A stretch of 64,000 nucleotides of DNA from Apiotrichum sp. Y4204. Lineage: Eukaryota > Basidiomycota > Tremellomycetes > Trichosporonales > Trichosporonaceae. Positions 1-10,300 of the stretch are shown here, piece after piece; the stretch's first letter is position 1; the number at the start of each line of letters is the position of its first letter. The translations under genes and the position numbers were made by a program. The notes under the pieces were generated by a model. That model did not search any database. It was not told where the DNA came from and saw nothing but the letters and a program-made list of their open reading frames with translations. The stretch spans positions 496,001 to 560,000 of the forward strand of contig JAMYHL010000021.1 in assembly GCA_025531455.1 (NCBI GenBank), read 5' to 3'.

Positions 1-792
1 AATAGAGCTATCCGCCGAGACTTCACACATCTCCTCCGAACATCCCGCTATGCCCAAGACCATGACCATCGGCACCCTTGAATGATTTGGGAACCCGCTC
101 TGAAACTAGTCACAATCAACGCCTCGTAACTGTCACGGCTTAGGTCATTTCTAGGTTCGCCGACGCCGCCTTGTATGCTCAAGAAGGAACGTTCAGCCGT
201 ACGAGCGTAACGCTCCGCTTCTAGCGCGGGGCATAATCCTATCGACGGTTCCAGCAAAAGACTCGCACTCTCGGCTCTCTCAAGTGGATTGCTGAGATTT
301 CTCCAAGGTTTTCCCCATGTTTTCTGGACCTTGGGGGTTTCAGTTTGGATTGAATTCGCACCATGAGGGTGAGTGTCTTGCTCTGCTTGGCCCGGTATTG
401 ATTTAAGGTAAGAAGTTGTCACGCAGGACGTCATAGTGAATGGACATGGGACCGAAGATACGAAGGCCCCGGCAAAGGTACTGGGTACATCTTCCACTCT
501 CCCAGGAGACCGTTCCTCCCTGTACCTTCCGCGACCTGTTTCACGGAAATGACAGTTCCTTCATTCAGTGGGGAGCCGAGAAGGGACCGAACCAAGCTTG
601 GAGAGATGTCTCGGTCGGGAGCATCAGCAGACCCGGGAATCATCGTTGGCGAGCAAGACATCCGACCTAGCGAGCGATTCACACGTCGTGGCGGTCTACA
701 AGGGAACCGGGAACCTGTCGACAAGTCTATACGTGAATTGCGAACTTGCCGTCAGTTCCCAATGTGAATACCGTACACACTAGCCCAAGGTA
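1..792. other. gene-poor stretch, left edge
   Basis: I see no convincing gene. Short open frames occur on both strands, for example a 149-codon frame on the minus strand at 48-497, but none shows a recognisable domain or a start with splice-consistent extension. A gene running in from the left cannot be excluded. Confidence 0.4.
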
Positions 793-1629
793 CTAGAGTT
801 CGCAGGTCCGTTGGGAGTACATACGCCGTCCCCCGTGCCTGTTGTGCTCCACCACACCGAACCCTCTCTTGCCCGTCTGCAATGTCGGTCCTGGGATCCC
901 GTGGCTGTGGGAAGCAACGAACATCAGCTTTTTGAGTGTATCCTGCTGCGTCGACATGTCGTAATTCGACTCCTTGAAGGTGGCACCTTGATTCTGGCGA
1001 ACACAACAGTTGAACGTTGAGGGTGTGGCGGTCGGGCATGTGGCGCCGGAGCATCCTGCGTAGGGTTGGGCTATGGCAAGAAGTGACTTATATCCGTCCT
1101 CACCGCAAAACTGCTCGACTAGATGTCTGAACAGTTGCTTTAGCAAGTTTAGACAGTCGTCAACTTCCCGTTGAGAATGCGCAAATTGCCAGTCGTGTTC
1201 ACCCGGGAGAATACTGACGGGTGTGATCTCCAGCTCACAGGTCAGACCAGGTTCCGAGGCGCAAGAATGCTCAGGCTCGGGGGCAGCGTCCGCCGAGGAC
1301 AGATTTCCGCGACGCGTTGTCGCTTTGTGGAGACACGCAATCATTTTCGTTTGCCACTGGCCACGTCCTGTACGTCCTGGGGCTGAAACCCGCCGGCTGT
1401 TGCTCCTAGGCTCTGAGGTTCGCGTCAAGAATGTCAGAGAACAAGGGTTGTTATAAAAGACGGCGAGACTGCAAAAGTCGGCAATACCTGTAGTCAACGA
1501 AGGACAGAGACTCAAGAATATACAAGAATACACGGATAAGCTCGGACAACTTACTCTCGCTCCGACAGCGGCTACTGACATGATCGAGATATAGGACGAA
1601 GTCCAGAACACACCTGAACATGGTAGCAT
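793..1629 (-). CDS. hypothetical protein, doubtful
   Basis: An uninterrupted 278-codon frame starts at an ATG at 1629. The predicted product begins with a hydrophobic, Cys/Ser-rich stretch, has a charged middle and ends in a His/Arg-rich tail. I recognise no domain. The middle holds one helix-like segment with many Leu and charged residues (DDCLNLLKQLFRHLVEQF). The lack of introns is unusual beside the intron-dense genes of this window, which argues for a chance frame. It could also be part of a larger broken gene that includes the minus-strand frame at 48-497. Function unknown. Confidence 0.2.
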   Translation of the reverse strand: MLPCSGVFWTSSYISIMSVAAVGARVSCPSLSVYSCIFLSLCPSLTTGIADFCSLAVFYNNPCSLTFLTRTSEPRSNSRRVSAPGRTGRGQWQTKMIACLHKATTRRGNLSSADAAPEPEHSCASEPGLTCELEITPVSILPGEHDWQFAHSQREVDDCLNLLKQLFRHLVEQFCGEDGYKSLLAIAQPYAGCSGATCPTATPSTFNCCVRQNQGATFKESNYDMSTQQDTLKKLMFVASHSHGIPGPTLQTGKRGFGVVEHNRHGGRRMYSQRTCEL

Positions 1630-2608
1630 ACGGGCCTGGTCTCCTACAGAAAAGTACCGAGGTTGTCGCTCGGGATATATTGCAGGACCATGTCGGCCAT
1701 ATGAGGCAATATTATCACCTTCAATAAATTTCTACAACGGGCTTTACTTTTCGCAAAGCGCCAACTCCACACTCCTCTTTGCCGCTCGACTTGGTAAATT
1801 GTCTGCTTCTAGTGAGCTCGAAAAAGTGTTGTCCCACTCTGCAGTCACTCGCTGCTCGCTTCTTCTTTCAACCACCCTAATTCCACCTTGTCCATATCAG
1901 CAAGTCCCCGCTGAACTTCACCGGCCACCTGTTGATGAGTCTAACATGCCATGTGCTCTTACTTCTTAAACTTATGCTATTAATATGGGCAGGGCTCTGA
2001 TTTTTTGGTCTCCTCGGTTCCGGCCTTTCTTTTGACCCCTGCCCGATCAAGTTCTGATGGAAGTTCACCAGGCCGAATGTTAATGTGAGAGGGCACGGGG
2101 GAGGACCCTACTTCGCTCCCAGTTGATGGCGCAAGGCAACATTTGAAATCTTCTGCACAAGCACTGTCACACTTGGGAGTACTGCATGTTCCTCGTTTTC
2201 TGGCAACTCAGATAGGACGCAAGTGCAGATGCCTCGATGTGTGAAGTTCTGTTTGTGCCATGTTTGTGCCACATCAGCTACTGTCTTGGGGGCGCCGCTC
2301 GAAAATGAATCACGTGGCTGGCTGAAGATCGATATTTGATAAGGACGGCTCTAACTTTTTACGTGTAATTTACCCCACATGAACAACCAAAAACATCACC
2401 ACCCCACATCCATCACCTTTCGGCGTCTGACCGAACCGACCGCCGCGCTCCCCTCCTGTCCCATCGCCGGCTCCCATCACCATCAAGGCGTTCATTGTCA
2501 TCATCCATCCACCTCCTGTCACCGCGCATTCTCTCATCAACATCTCACTCTTCTCGCGCACTCGCAACACCCACACCATCCGGGAAAGCAAGCTCCAAAA
2601 CATCCATC
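1630..2608. other. intergenic, upstream of the ING-family gene
   Basis: No convincing gene. The last 230 bases (about 2380-2608) are C/T/A-rich with many CACC, CATC and TCAC motifs and lead directly to the ATG of the ING-family gene. This is the usual look of a fungal promoter and 5' leader in this window. Confidence 0.4.
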
Positions 2609-4115
2609 ATGCCGCCTAAAGCCGCGGTCCAGCAGGCAAGGCCGCCGTCGCCTAGCCCTCCACCTCCGCCAGCCCCCGTGCCGACAGTGAATGATGCCAA
2701 CGACATATTGATCATCCAGGACTTTATGGACACCATCGACCAGATCCCTGTTGAGCTCACCCGCGTGCACAGCGATCTCAATGAGCTCGGGGCCGTGTTA
2801 TACTGTAAGTACACTAGATGGATGGGTGCTGGGAAGGCTGTCACCCATCGAACTGGCCTCCACTCTCGTGACCGGATGGCTAACGAACAGCCACCCTTTG
2901 CAACCTCGAGCGCAAGCTCCACCAGCTCATTGACTGGGTCCAGAACCCCCGCGTGCCCCCCGAGCAGCGCTTCCAACTGCTCCAGGAGATTGCCGAGGAA
3001 GCCGCGCGGTACAAGCTCGGCGGGGACGACAAGATCCGCGTTGCCGGAGGCGCATGTGACGGCGTAGGTGTTTTCATGTCTGTCAAAGCTTACCTGTTCA
3101 GATTACCGCTCATCAGAGGCATATCTCCGCCCTCCTTGCCGCTTCCACTCTCCTCGAGCCGGGACCTCCGTCACCGTATACTGCAGCTCTCATCTTGCCG
3201 CCTCCCCCTGTGCCGGTGCCGACGCGTCGTGGAGGACGCACGACTGGTTCCCCGTTCAACGACCGCGGTACTCCCACGAAGCGCAAGAAGAAGGGCAAGG
3301 ATGCGGCAAAGGACGACGACGACGCGTCAAGTGTAACGGGCAAGGACGACACGAGGAAGAAGTCGACTTCCAAGCGCAAAAAGTGTGTTGTGTGTTATGT
3401 CAGATTACTAACCGCAAGGGCGAACCGGGCTGCCTCCCCCACGGAGTCCATTGCCTCCGGCACATACGGCAAGACCGACCCGGCACCGCGTACCGCTCGC
3501 CAGATCGCTGCAGCGGCGGCGAAAGCCCGTGCTGCCCAGAAGGCGCAAGAAGAGACAGACGAGGAGACCGGCGACGACGAGCCACGAAGGGGCAAGGGCG
3601 AGCCCATGCAGGTCACGGCATCGAGCGACTCGCTGGCTCCCACCGGCGCTCTTGGCGTGGATCTGGGTGCATCTCGCGAGGGCTCCGCAAAGAGTGGCGT
3701 GACTGGCGGTGCCTCCGACAAGCGTCGTGCACGTGGGACCAAGCGCGGACGTGACGAAGAAGACGAAGAGGAGGAGGAGGAAGCCGAGGACGAGGAGCGC
3801 CCAGCTAAGCGGTCGGGTACGACATCTGCGGCCAAGAAGGCGGCGGCGGTTCAGGAGGATGGCGACATAGCCGATGGCGAAGCTACAGGTGGCGAGAACG
3901 AGGTCGACTCGAACACATACTGCACATGTCGGCAGATCAGCTACGGTGAGATGATCGGCTGTGACGACAGCGAGTGCGAGATTGAATGGTACCATCTGGC
4001 GTGTCTCGGCCTCGACAAGACACCGGACGGCAACTGGATCTGCCCACAGTGTACCGAACGCCGCAAGCGCAACCCCAAGGCCAAGAAGGCGGGCAAGTCG
4101 AACAAGCGCAAGTGA
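2609..4115 (+). CDS. ING-family PHD-finger chromatin protein (Yng/Pho23-like)
   Basis: Predicted subunit of a histone acetyltransferase or deacetylase complex that reads the histone H3 tail through its PHD finger. Exons 2609-2804, 2891-3063 and 3102-4115 join in frame to about 460 residues. The N-terminus after a Pro-rich leader is a typical ING helical domain ([15 protein letters not shown], then [15 protein letters not shown]). The middle is long, Lys/Glu/Asp-rich and disordered, with nuclear-localisation-like KRKKK stretches. The C-terminus is a complete C4HC3 PHD finger starting [17 protein letters not shown], with the aromatic EWYHLAC and WICPQC segments, followed by a basic tail typical of a polybasic region. 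The piece 3383-3418 looks like a further 36-nt intron (GTGTGT donor, CTAAC branch, in frame, no stop), so the protein may be 12 residues shorter. The family is certain; YNG1, YNG2 or PHO23 cannot be told apart here. Confidence 0.92.
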
Positions 4116-4372
4116 TTGTCGCTCGTTTTGTTCTTGCACGCAGATGGCTGGTTTCAAGCAGCCGTGTATTTCTGTATGGACAGGTCCATACCCTCCTGTG
4201 ACTATTGTATGCATTGATAAGTTATGATACTTGACCGACAGTCAAGATACCGACAGTCAAGATGGTGAAGTATTAATACGCGCTCACGTCCTGCCACTGC
4301 CACTGGCAATCCTACTCATCATTACTTTGACGCACAGAGACAATCGGGCGACAGGACCTCGAGCTTGCAGTT

Positions 4373-4698
4373 ATGGATGTGCGCCTTTGGTGCAAAGTTG
4401 GCGATTGTGGTGTGACTTCTGGCCGAAGCTGGTGTACATTTGGCATTGACGTTAGCGGTCCGTTGCCGGCGGTTACGCCCTCGAAACCTCCGGTTCCGGG
4501 AGGAGTTTGTACGCAAGACCACCCACGTCTTGATGGAAGATCAGTGTGAGTGTAATTGCGTATTGACAACGCTGGTCGCCATCTCTCCTACTTGCCAGCT
4601 ACTAACTCGTGAACGCTACCTGCAGGGTGGCGAGCTCCTGCACGCCAACCTATACTATGGCATTGCCTCACATTAACGATGTTGTACCAGTAACATGA
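4373..4698 (+). CDS. candidate small Cys-containing protein, two exons
   Basis: A possible 81-residue protein from exons 4373-4545 and 4626-4698. The 80-nt intron has strong signals: GTGAGT donor, CTAAC branch site and TGCAG acceptor, and the exons join in frame to a TGA. The product starts MDVRLWCKVGDCGVTSGRSW and contains five cysteines and a Pro/Val/Gly-rich middle; no signal peptide or family is recognised. It lies convergent to the SANT-like array. Neither exon alone reaches 60 codons, so ordinary ORF lists miss it. The splice signals favour a transcribed gene, but there is no homology evidence and it may be a non-coding spliced RNA. Confidence 0.33.
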
Positions 4699-4783
4699 TA
4701 AGCTTTATGACGCTATGATAAGACAATGGACAGGTAATCGTATTGACGTAACATATTACGAAAGCCTGAGGTCCTCTGTTGAC

Positions 4784-5335
4784 CTAGTCGAGCTCCATGT
4801 CGTTCTTGACCACGGGCACGATATGGACCTTGACGCTATCTCCCGATTCCTCCTTGCTGTCGTTGTCGCTAGCTTTCCTCCTCTTCCGGCTCGCCATCTT
4901 CGGAGTCTTGCTAGGGCTGACAGCAGCTGCCGCCGTACCGCCGTCCTTGTTCGCGAGCGCATTCTCGATAAATGGGAGGACGACGCACCTGCAGATGAGA
5001 AGGCGTCCTATTCCCGCTCGCACTCACCGCCATGCTTGGTACGCCTGGTTCCTGGTGCGGCCGGCGACCGCGCCCTCAAAGCTGACCGAATGCCCGACGA
5101 CGTGGTGGAAGAGGTCGAGGTACTCGTCGTTTGTCCAGCGGCGCGAGCCCCCACCGTGAGCGGACGCGGGTGACGGCGGCTCGTGCGCGGTCTTCACCTC
5201 GGGGCTGATGTCACCAGAAACCCACCATATAAAGACATACCTGTTGCTCCGCTGCGGCGGCGTGGCCGACGACTCGGACACGCGTGGGAGGTACGGCTTG
5301 CGCGGCGGTGTCTTTGGGCCTGGTGTACGCGGCAT
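4784..5335 (-). CDS. SANT/Myb-like small protein, array copy 1
   Basis: First (left-most) of four tandem paralogues. Exons 5335-5241, 5204-5028 and 4988-4784 give 158 residues. Introns are 36 nt (5205-5240) and 39 nt (4989-5027). A Pro-rich basic N-terminus precedes a SANT/Myb-like domain of about 50 residues containing RRWTNDEYLDLF, FEGAVAGRT, NQAYQAW and, after the second intron, CVVLPFIENALANK. The C-terminal tail is longer than in the other copies and carries a basic MASRKRRK stretch that may be a nuclear signal, then an acidic end. The ATG at 5335 is the only in-frame one giving the conserved basic leader. SANT domains usually bind DNA or histone tails; that role is inference here. The 343 bases to the next copy hold no gene. 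Confidence 0.75.
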
Positions 5336-5678
5336 TGTGAAGAGTAGTGGGTGAGTGGGAGAATGAGGATGTACGTCGAGTAAGTTGACGACAGTCCTTC
5401 TGTCGGAGCGTTCTGATGCGCTGATGATGCGACGGTGGGTGGCGGGCGTCGTGAGCGTCCCCCAGGGCCGTTGCCCCGCGCCCGCTGGGCGCGCTGGGCG
5501 CAGTCGGGATGCGAGAGCATGCTGCATCCGACGATCCGGGAATCAAGTGTCGCTGATCACACATCTGCAGACATCAGTGGCTGACCATGGGAATCGAAGA
5601 GATCATTGCGCATTGCACCTCTCGCGCCGCTCGACGATCAATCATTACATCCCATATCCCATCCTATGAAACAATCAA

Positions 5679-6205
5679 CTACGCTCGAGCCTCGCCCTCA
5701 CTCGACTCGATCATCGATACTGCTTTGAGACACGCGGGATGCACGACCGTTCTTTCCCATCAGCCGCGTGTTATGTTCACACTCACATCCAGACATGGTA
5801 CGCCTGCTTCCCATCGCGCCCAGGCACGGCGCCCTCGAGCCTCTGGGGCGAGGTCGCGGCACAGGCTATGACGTGCGTGTAGAGGAGGCGGTATTCGCGC
5901 GGGGTCCAGCTGTCGAGGGTGGAAGCGAGCGCCGAGAGGCTAGTCTCCTCCTGAGTTACCGGGAGCTTGGTCGGGCTCTCGCACAGCACGACTGCATCGC
6001 CTGCGAACAGCGGGTGGTCGAGGATCCACACTGGCGGGAGCTCCTGTACCGGCGTCACGGGCGGTGGGGGTGGCGGCCTGTGGGGACGGAGTTTTGGGAG
6101 AGCAGCGGGCTGGCGTGGAGGCCGGCGAGGAGGCGGGGGGACTGGCGGAGGAAGCGACGTTGTCGTGCTCGTGCTCTGGCGAGTTCCGGGTACGCAGTAT
6201 GGCAT
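5679..6205 (-). CDS. SANT/Myb-like small protein, array copy 2
   Basis: Second paralogue, 163 residues from exons 6205-5787 and 5751-5679, with a 35-nt intron (5752-5786). It is the most diverged copy. The N-terminal half is extremely Pro-rich (runs of PPPP). The domain keeps the landmarks DSWTPREYRLLY, LEGAVPGRD and KQAYHVW. After the intron follows ITVVHPACLKAV, matching the TVV..AL pattern of the siblings. The intron sits at the same codon and phase as in the other three genes, immediately after the conserved Trp, which shows common ancestry even where residues differ. The ATG at 6205 begins MPYCVPGT. Function unknown beyond the likely DNA- or chromatin-binding fold. Confidence 0.7.
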
Positions 6206-6463
6206 TGTCGGTAATGAGTGTGGAGTGGATGACAAGAGTTTGATGAAGAGTTGGCAAACTGATCTAGCTCGAGATCGCACTGACGTTGTGCGAACCTGCA
6301 GACTTCAATCACAGTACACAGGCAACGATGCGTTCACGATGTCATATCGAGCTATGTGATGTACAGTACATCCCGCATGACCTCATCCTCCTTCAGCTCT
6401 TCGTTTCTGTTGCGACCCAGAATGTCGTAGCCTGTTTGCGAGACAGTCAGGCCTCGATTGACC

Positions 6464-6883
6464 TCACTTGCCGCCCTTGGCCTTCTCCATCAGCGCCCGG
6501 CGACACACGCCCTGCACGACCTGCCTTCCGGTCAGCCCTGCACGCTTTGTATTTGTTCCTCACCGCCAGCAGAGATACGCCTGCTGCCCCGTGCGGCCGG
6601 CCACCGCGCCGGTGAACGCCGAAGGACCCACCGCCTTGCCCGCGACGCGGTCGAAGACGGCGACGTACTCGTCCCCAGTCCACGCGCCACGCTTCACTTC
6701 AGGCTTGTGCTCGGGCTCGGCCTGGGCTCCGGCTTCGGTGTCGGCTTCGACGTCCGCTTCGACTTGGGTGTCGGGTTCGGACTTGACGTCGTTGTCGGTG
6801 GACGAGGGCGAGGGCGAGTCCGAGGTCGAGCGCGCGTAGGGCTTGGATTTGGGCTTTGGCTTGGACGATTTGGCGCGGGGCAT
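6464..6883 (-). CDS. SANT/Myb-like small protein, array copy 3
   Basis: Third paralogue, 126 residues from exons 6883-6564 and 6524-6464, with a 39-nt intron (6525-6563). A Lys/Pro/Ser leader (MPRAKSSKPKPKSKP) and an acidic stretch rich in Glu, Asp and Ala precede the domain RGAWTGDEYVAVFDRV, FTGAVAGRTGQQAYLCW. After the intron comes QVVQGVCRRALMEKAKGGK and a stop. The last exon is very similar to that of copy 4 (both encode CRRALMEK from nearly the same DNA), so copies 3 and 4 look like the youngest duplication. Spacing to copy 2 is 258 bases and to copy 4 is 157 bases, all on the minus strand, so each gene has only a short private promoter. Confidence 0.75.
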
Positions 6884-7040
6884 GGCGGACAAAACTGATT
6901 GGGGAAGTGGGAAGAGCAGGGAGAAATGATGATTTTCATAGCGTGAGTATAAAGAACATGAGATAAGATGAGATGAGATGAGTGCTCGCGGGAAACACAT
7001 TGCATGACTCCCACGCCCCCACAGCTAGCAAAGCTATGGC

Positions 7041-7383
7041 CTACAGACGCTTCTCGCCGCCTTTCTCCATCAGCGCCCGGCGGCAGGTATTCTTGACGAC
7101 CGTGCTTCCGTCAGTATCTTCCCCGCTATCACACCCACCGCCAGGCATCATACGCCTGCTGCGCGTTGCGGCCCGGAACGACACCCTCGAACGCGACCTT
7201 GCTCCGCATGCGGTCCGCGACGGCATCGAAGATGAGGAGATACTCCTCCCCCGTCCAGGCGCGGGGCCCCGTCTGCCTGGTCCCATCGTCCTCGTGCTTG
7301 ATGGGCGGCTTGGTGATGTCGGGCTTCGTGTCGGCTTTCGTGTCGGGCTCGCGCCGGCGTTTCTTGGAGTTGTTATCTGGCAT
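7041..7383 (-). CDS. SANT/Myb-like small protein, array copy 4
   Basis: Fourth and right-most paralogue, 102 residues from exons 7383-7139 and 7104-7041, with a 34-nt intron (7105-7138, GTGGGT donor). The N-terminus is basic (MPDNNSKKRRREPD) with repeated KADTKPD-like units. The domain follows at once: PRAWTGEEYLLIFDAV, FEGVVPGRN, AQQAYDAW, and after the intron TVVKNTCRRALMEKGGEKRL with the stop. It is almost a minimal stand-alone domain. Key features shared by all four copies are the WT..EY start, the G.V.GR turn, QAY..W and the VV......A stretch that ends the third helix. No other domain is present, so catalysis is not expected. Confidence 0.75.
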
Positions 7384-10300
7384 CGTGGTGGACGTAGCGC
7401 GAGCGGCCGCTGTGAGAGTGGGAGGTGTGAGTGATGTGAGTGATGTGGTTCTGTGGGAACTCGATATGTAAGGTGGCACACATGTGTTGGCAGATGCCAT
7501 GGGACCCGTTCTTGCTGGCATGCGCTGGCATTCTCTCGATTGGACTGGGGCGCACACAGCCCTCGTGATCCCGTTAGCGATCTCCACCATTCGAGTTGAA
7601 GTAGTTGGCGTTGATCACATCAGTAATGTCCAGAGTCTCAGTTGAATGCACACTTCCATCCACATTTCCATCACATTGACGCCGTAGTACGTTCTGATAC
7701 GTTCTTACGACATTGCTACTTCCAGGTCCCACGGTGCAGGTCGTTTCACCATCGAGCTCAGTAATCTTGGTCCTCTTCGTTGGGTATGTCGTGCGCGACG
7801 CACGGCATATACATACAGTGCTGGGCTGTGAGTGTCAATCTCCGTGCAATGTTTCTGGATGTCAGTCGATCTCCACAGAATCTAAAGACTAAAACGGCGG
7901 AGTGAAAAAAGAACAAGATGAGATCCTAGTTAGTTACAGAATGAGAACATGGCTTCCGCTCCGCAATTTCCACCCTGGTTCCTCGTCCTCATCGAGATTT
8001 CTCACCAACAAAAGTTGGGCGGGACAGGACGGCGGATTGCCAGGCTGCCGCCGGCCCGCTGATCCGCGACACGCTCCGGAATTGGCGGAGGCGCGGCAGA
8101 TCGACAAACGTCAAACGCGCCGATTGCTTTACGACGTTTTACAACATGTGTGCCATATAGCATTGCCGTCATGCCATTCGCCGGCGCGCACTTCGGTACT
8201 TCGGGACTTCCCTAGTCGGCACGACGGTACGTCGGGTGATCGGTTGCCCAGTGCCCCGTTCCAGCATGCCATGAGACAGCCCATACCACGCGCCGACGGT
8301 TCTGGCTCATCTCCGTCAGTTGCGACATATCCCGCGGCGCGAGTTACGGCCAAGTCACATGCGGTTGGCGGGAGGGTGCCGGGAGTTGTCAGGTCGCACA
8401 GCCGCGGCAGCCTCCGAAACGCGCCAAAGTCTGCAAAGTAAGAAGTAAAAAATGAGTACAATCAGTACAGAGGTCCAAACGAGGAGCACAGGTCAAGCAA
8501 AGCTGCGGAGTTGCAGATACGCGAGTGAAAGTAAATTGGAACCGTTGACGAACTTCTTACGCACTCTTTACCAGTTGGGACCCCAAGATGCGGCAGAAAC
8601 GACTTTTGATGCGTTCCGCAAGGGGAATCACGAGGAGTGCGTGTGAATGCAGAGAAAGTTTAAGCCTTGTGAGTTTACTGCCAAGGCCGACATTGAGGTC
8701 CATGTGGTGAAGCGGCAGTGCCTCGAAGCGCTCTGCCTTGTTGAGTGAGATGGGGAGGCAGGTTGATGTCACTTCTCGTTATCCCGAAAGTAAAGGTTCC
8801 AGGTTGCCGTTACCCCAATCTGATTGTGCACAGATGTGCGGTTCGAACTTTTGTTTTATTCCTTGTCACCACGCGTCTTGATGTGCACACTTTGGCCAGC
8901 TAAGAGAAGAGTGTAGATCCCATTTTCATTGAGAACCCACTCGTCGGACCTGGTCCTGTAAATCCCAAGGGCTGCAGGTGCTGGTAAGTGAGCGCAATGG
9001 CTCTTAAACGCGCGCGTAGAGTTTAGAAGTGAAGCTTGGTTACTTGGATCAATTGACAGTACGACTCTATTGCAGCATGCGAAACAGACTATCCACATTG
9101 GGACATGGTTGTTCCACAATGTCGACATTGGGCCGCTCCACAGATATTAAGCTCCACCCAAAAAGCAAAAAACCCCTCACGAGCCTCGATTCCACCCTCC
9201 TACGCCCATCAGGTGGACGGAGATAAAACCGGGAAACCGGGCCAGATCCTTCCTTGTTCCCTCTGGATTCCCCTCTCTCCCCTCTCCGAACAGGTACATT
9301 CCGTCACGCGTCGCGTCGCAACCCTGCCGAGGTTACGACTCCTTTGTCCTCTGGTCTTGCTCGGACTGAGAATGGTCCGTGATGAAGCTTGCCTGTCTGG
9401 CAAGCAATACCGCTTTAATAGAGTCCAATGCAGTTCGGTTCAACACGCGTCAAATGTCGAGACGTTTCGGATCTGTAAAGCAGAGACTCACCTGTTTGGC
9501 TGGGTTCAGACGTCTACTCCTTGCATACTTTGCGACATAGCTTGAGAATGCCTCGTTCATGGGTTGTATTAATGACCCGCGACCCGGCTGATTCAGTGTC
9601 GCGTGCAGGAATAGAAATCGCCATATTAGGCATCACAACCGGCCAGACATGTTTCTGGGCAACCCCGGGTACCCGGGTTCAAATGATCCCTGTGGGGTGT
9701 GTCCCGGGTGTCGATCGTGTTGATCTGTTGGGCTGTTGTTACCCTGCTGGGCTTGCTGGTAATTCTCCAGCGGCCAGAGGACGACAAACAGTGCTGCGGA
9801 ACACCCTTCTAAAAGCCCAGGATGCGCACATGCAAGATCCCCGAGATCCCCAAGATGGCTAGGATCCCACTACTCAAGGACACGGAAGAGACCGGACAGG
9901 GCAGGGAGTGTTTTGGTGGCGCAAACAGAGTTGAGGGAGGCTTGCGCACTTGTGTATCGATCAGCGAGGCCATTGCCCTGCACCAGCGGCACCAGCGGCA
10001 CCATCGCTGGGCTAGTGTAGCTCATACGTAGTCACTAGTCATACTAGGCAATACTAGAAACACAGTAGTAGTTCAACGCAAGCGAGTAGGCGCAATCAGG
10101 CCGTGCACCGTCAAGTCGGTGGCCCGGTGGGTGCCCAGCACAAATCTCCCGATCTCCCGGCGTTGGATGGCGTGGAAAAGAGCGTTACACCACTGCGACA
10201 ATGAATCATCGCTCGGCGACTTTCGTTTTTTTTTTCTCTCTTGTGTACGACTCGCGGCGTACGAAGGGCCGGTACAGGGAATGGAGGCGTCCTAGTCGTC

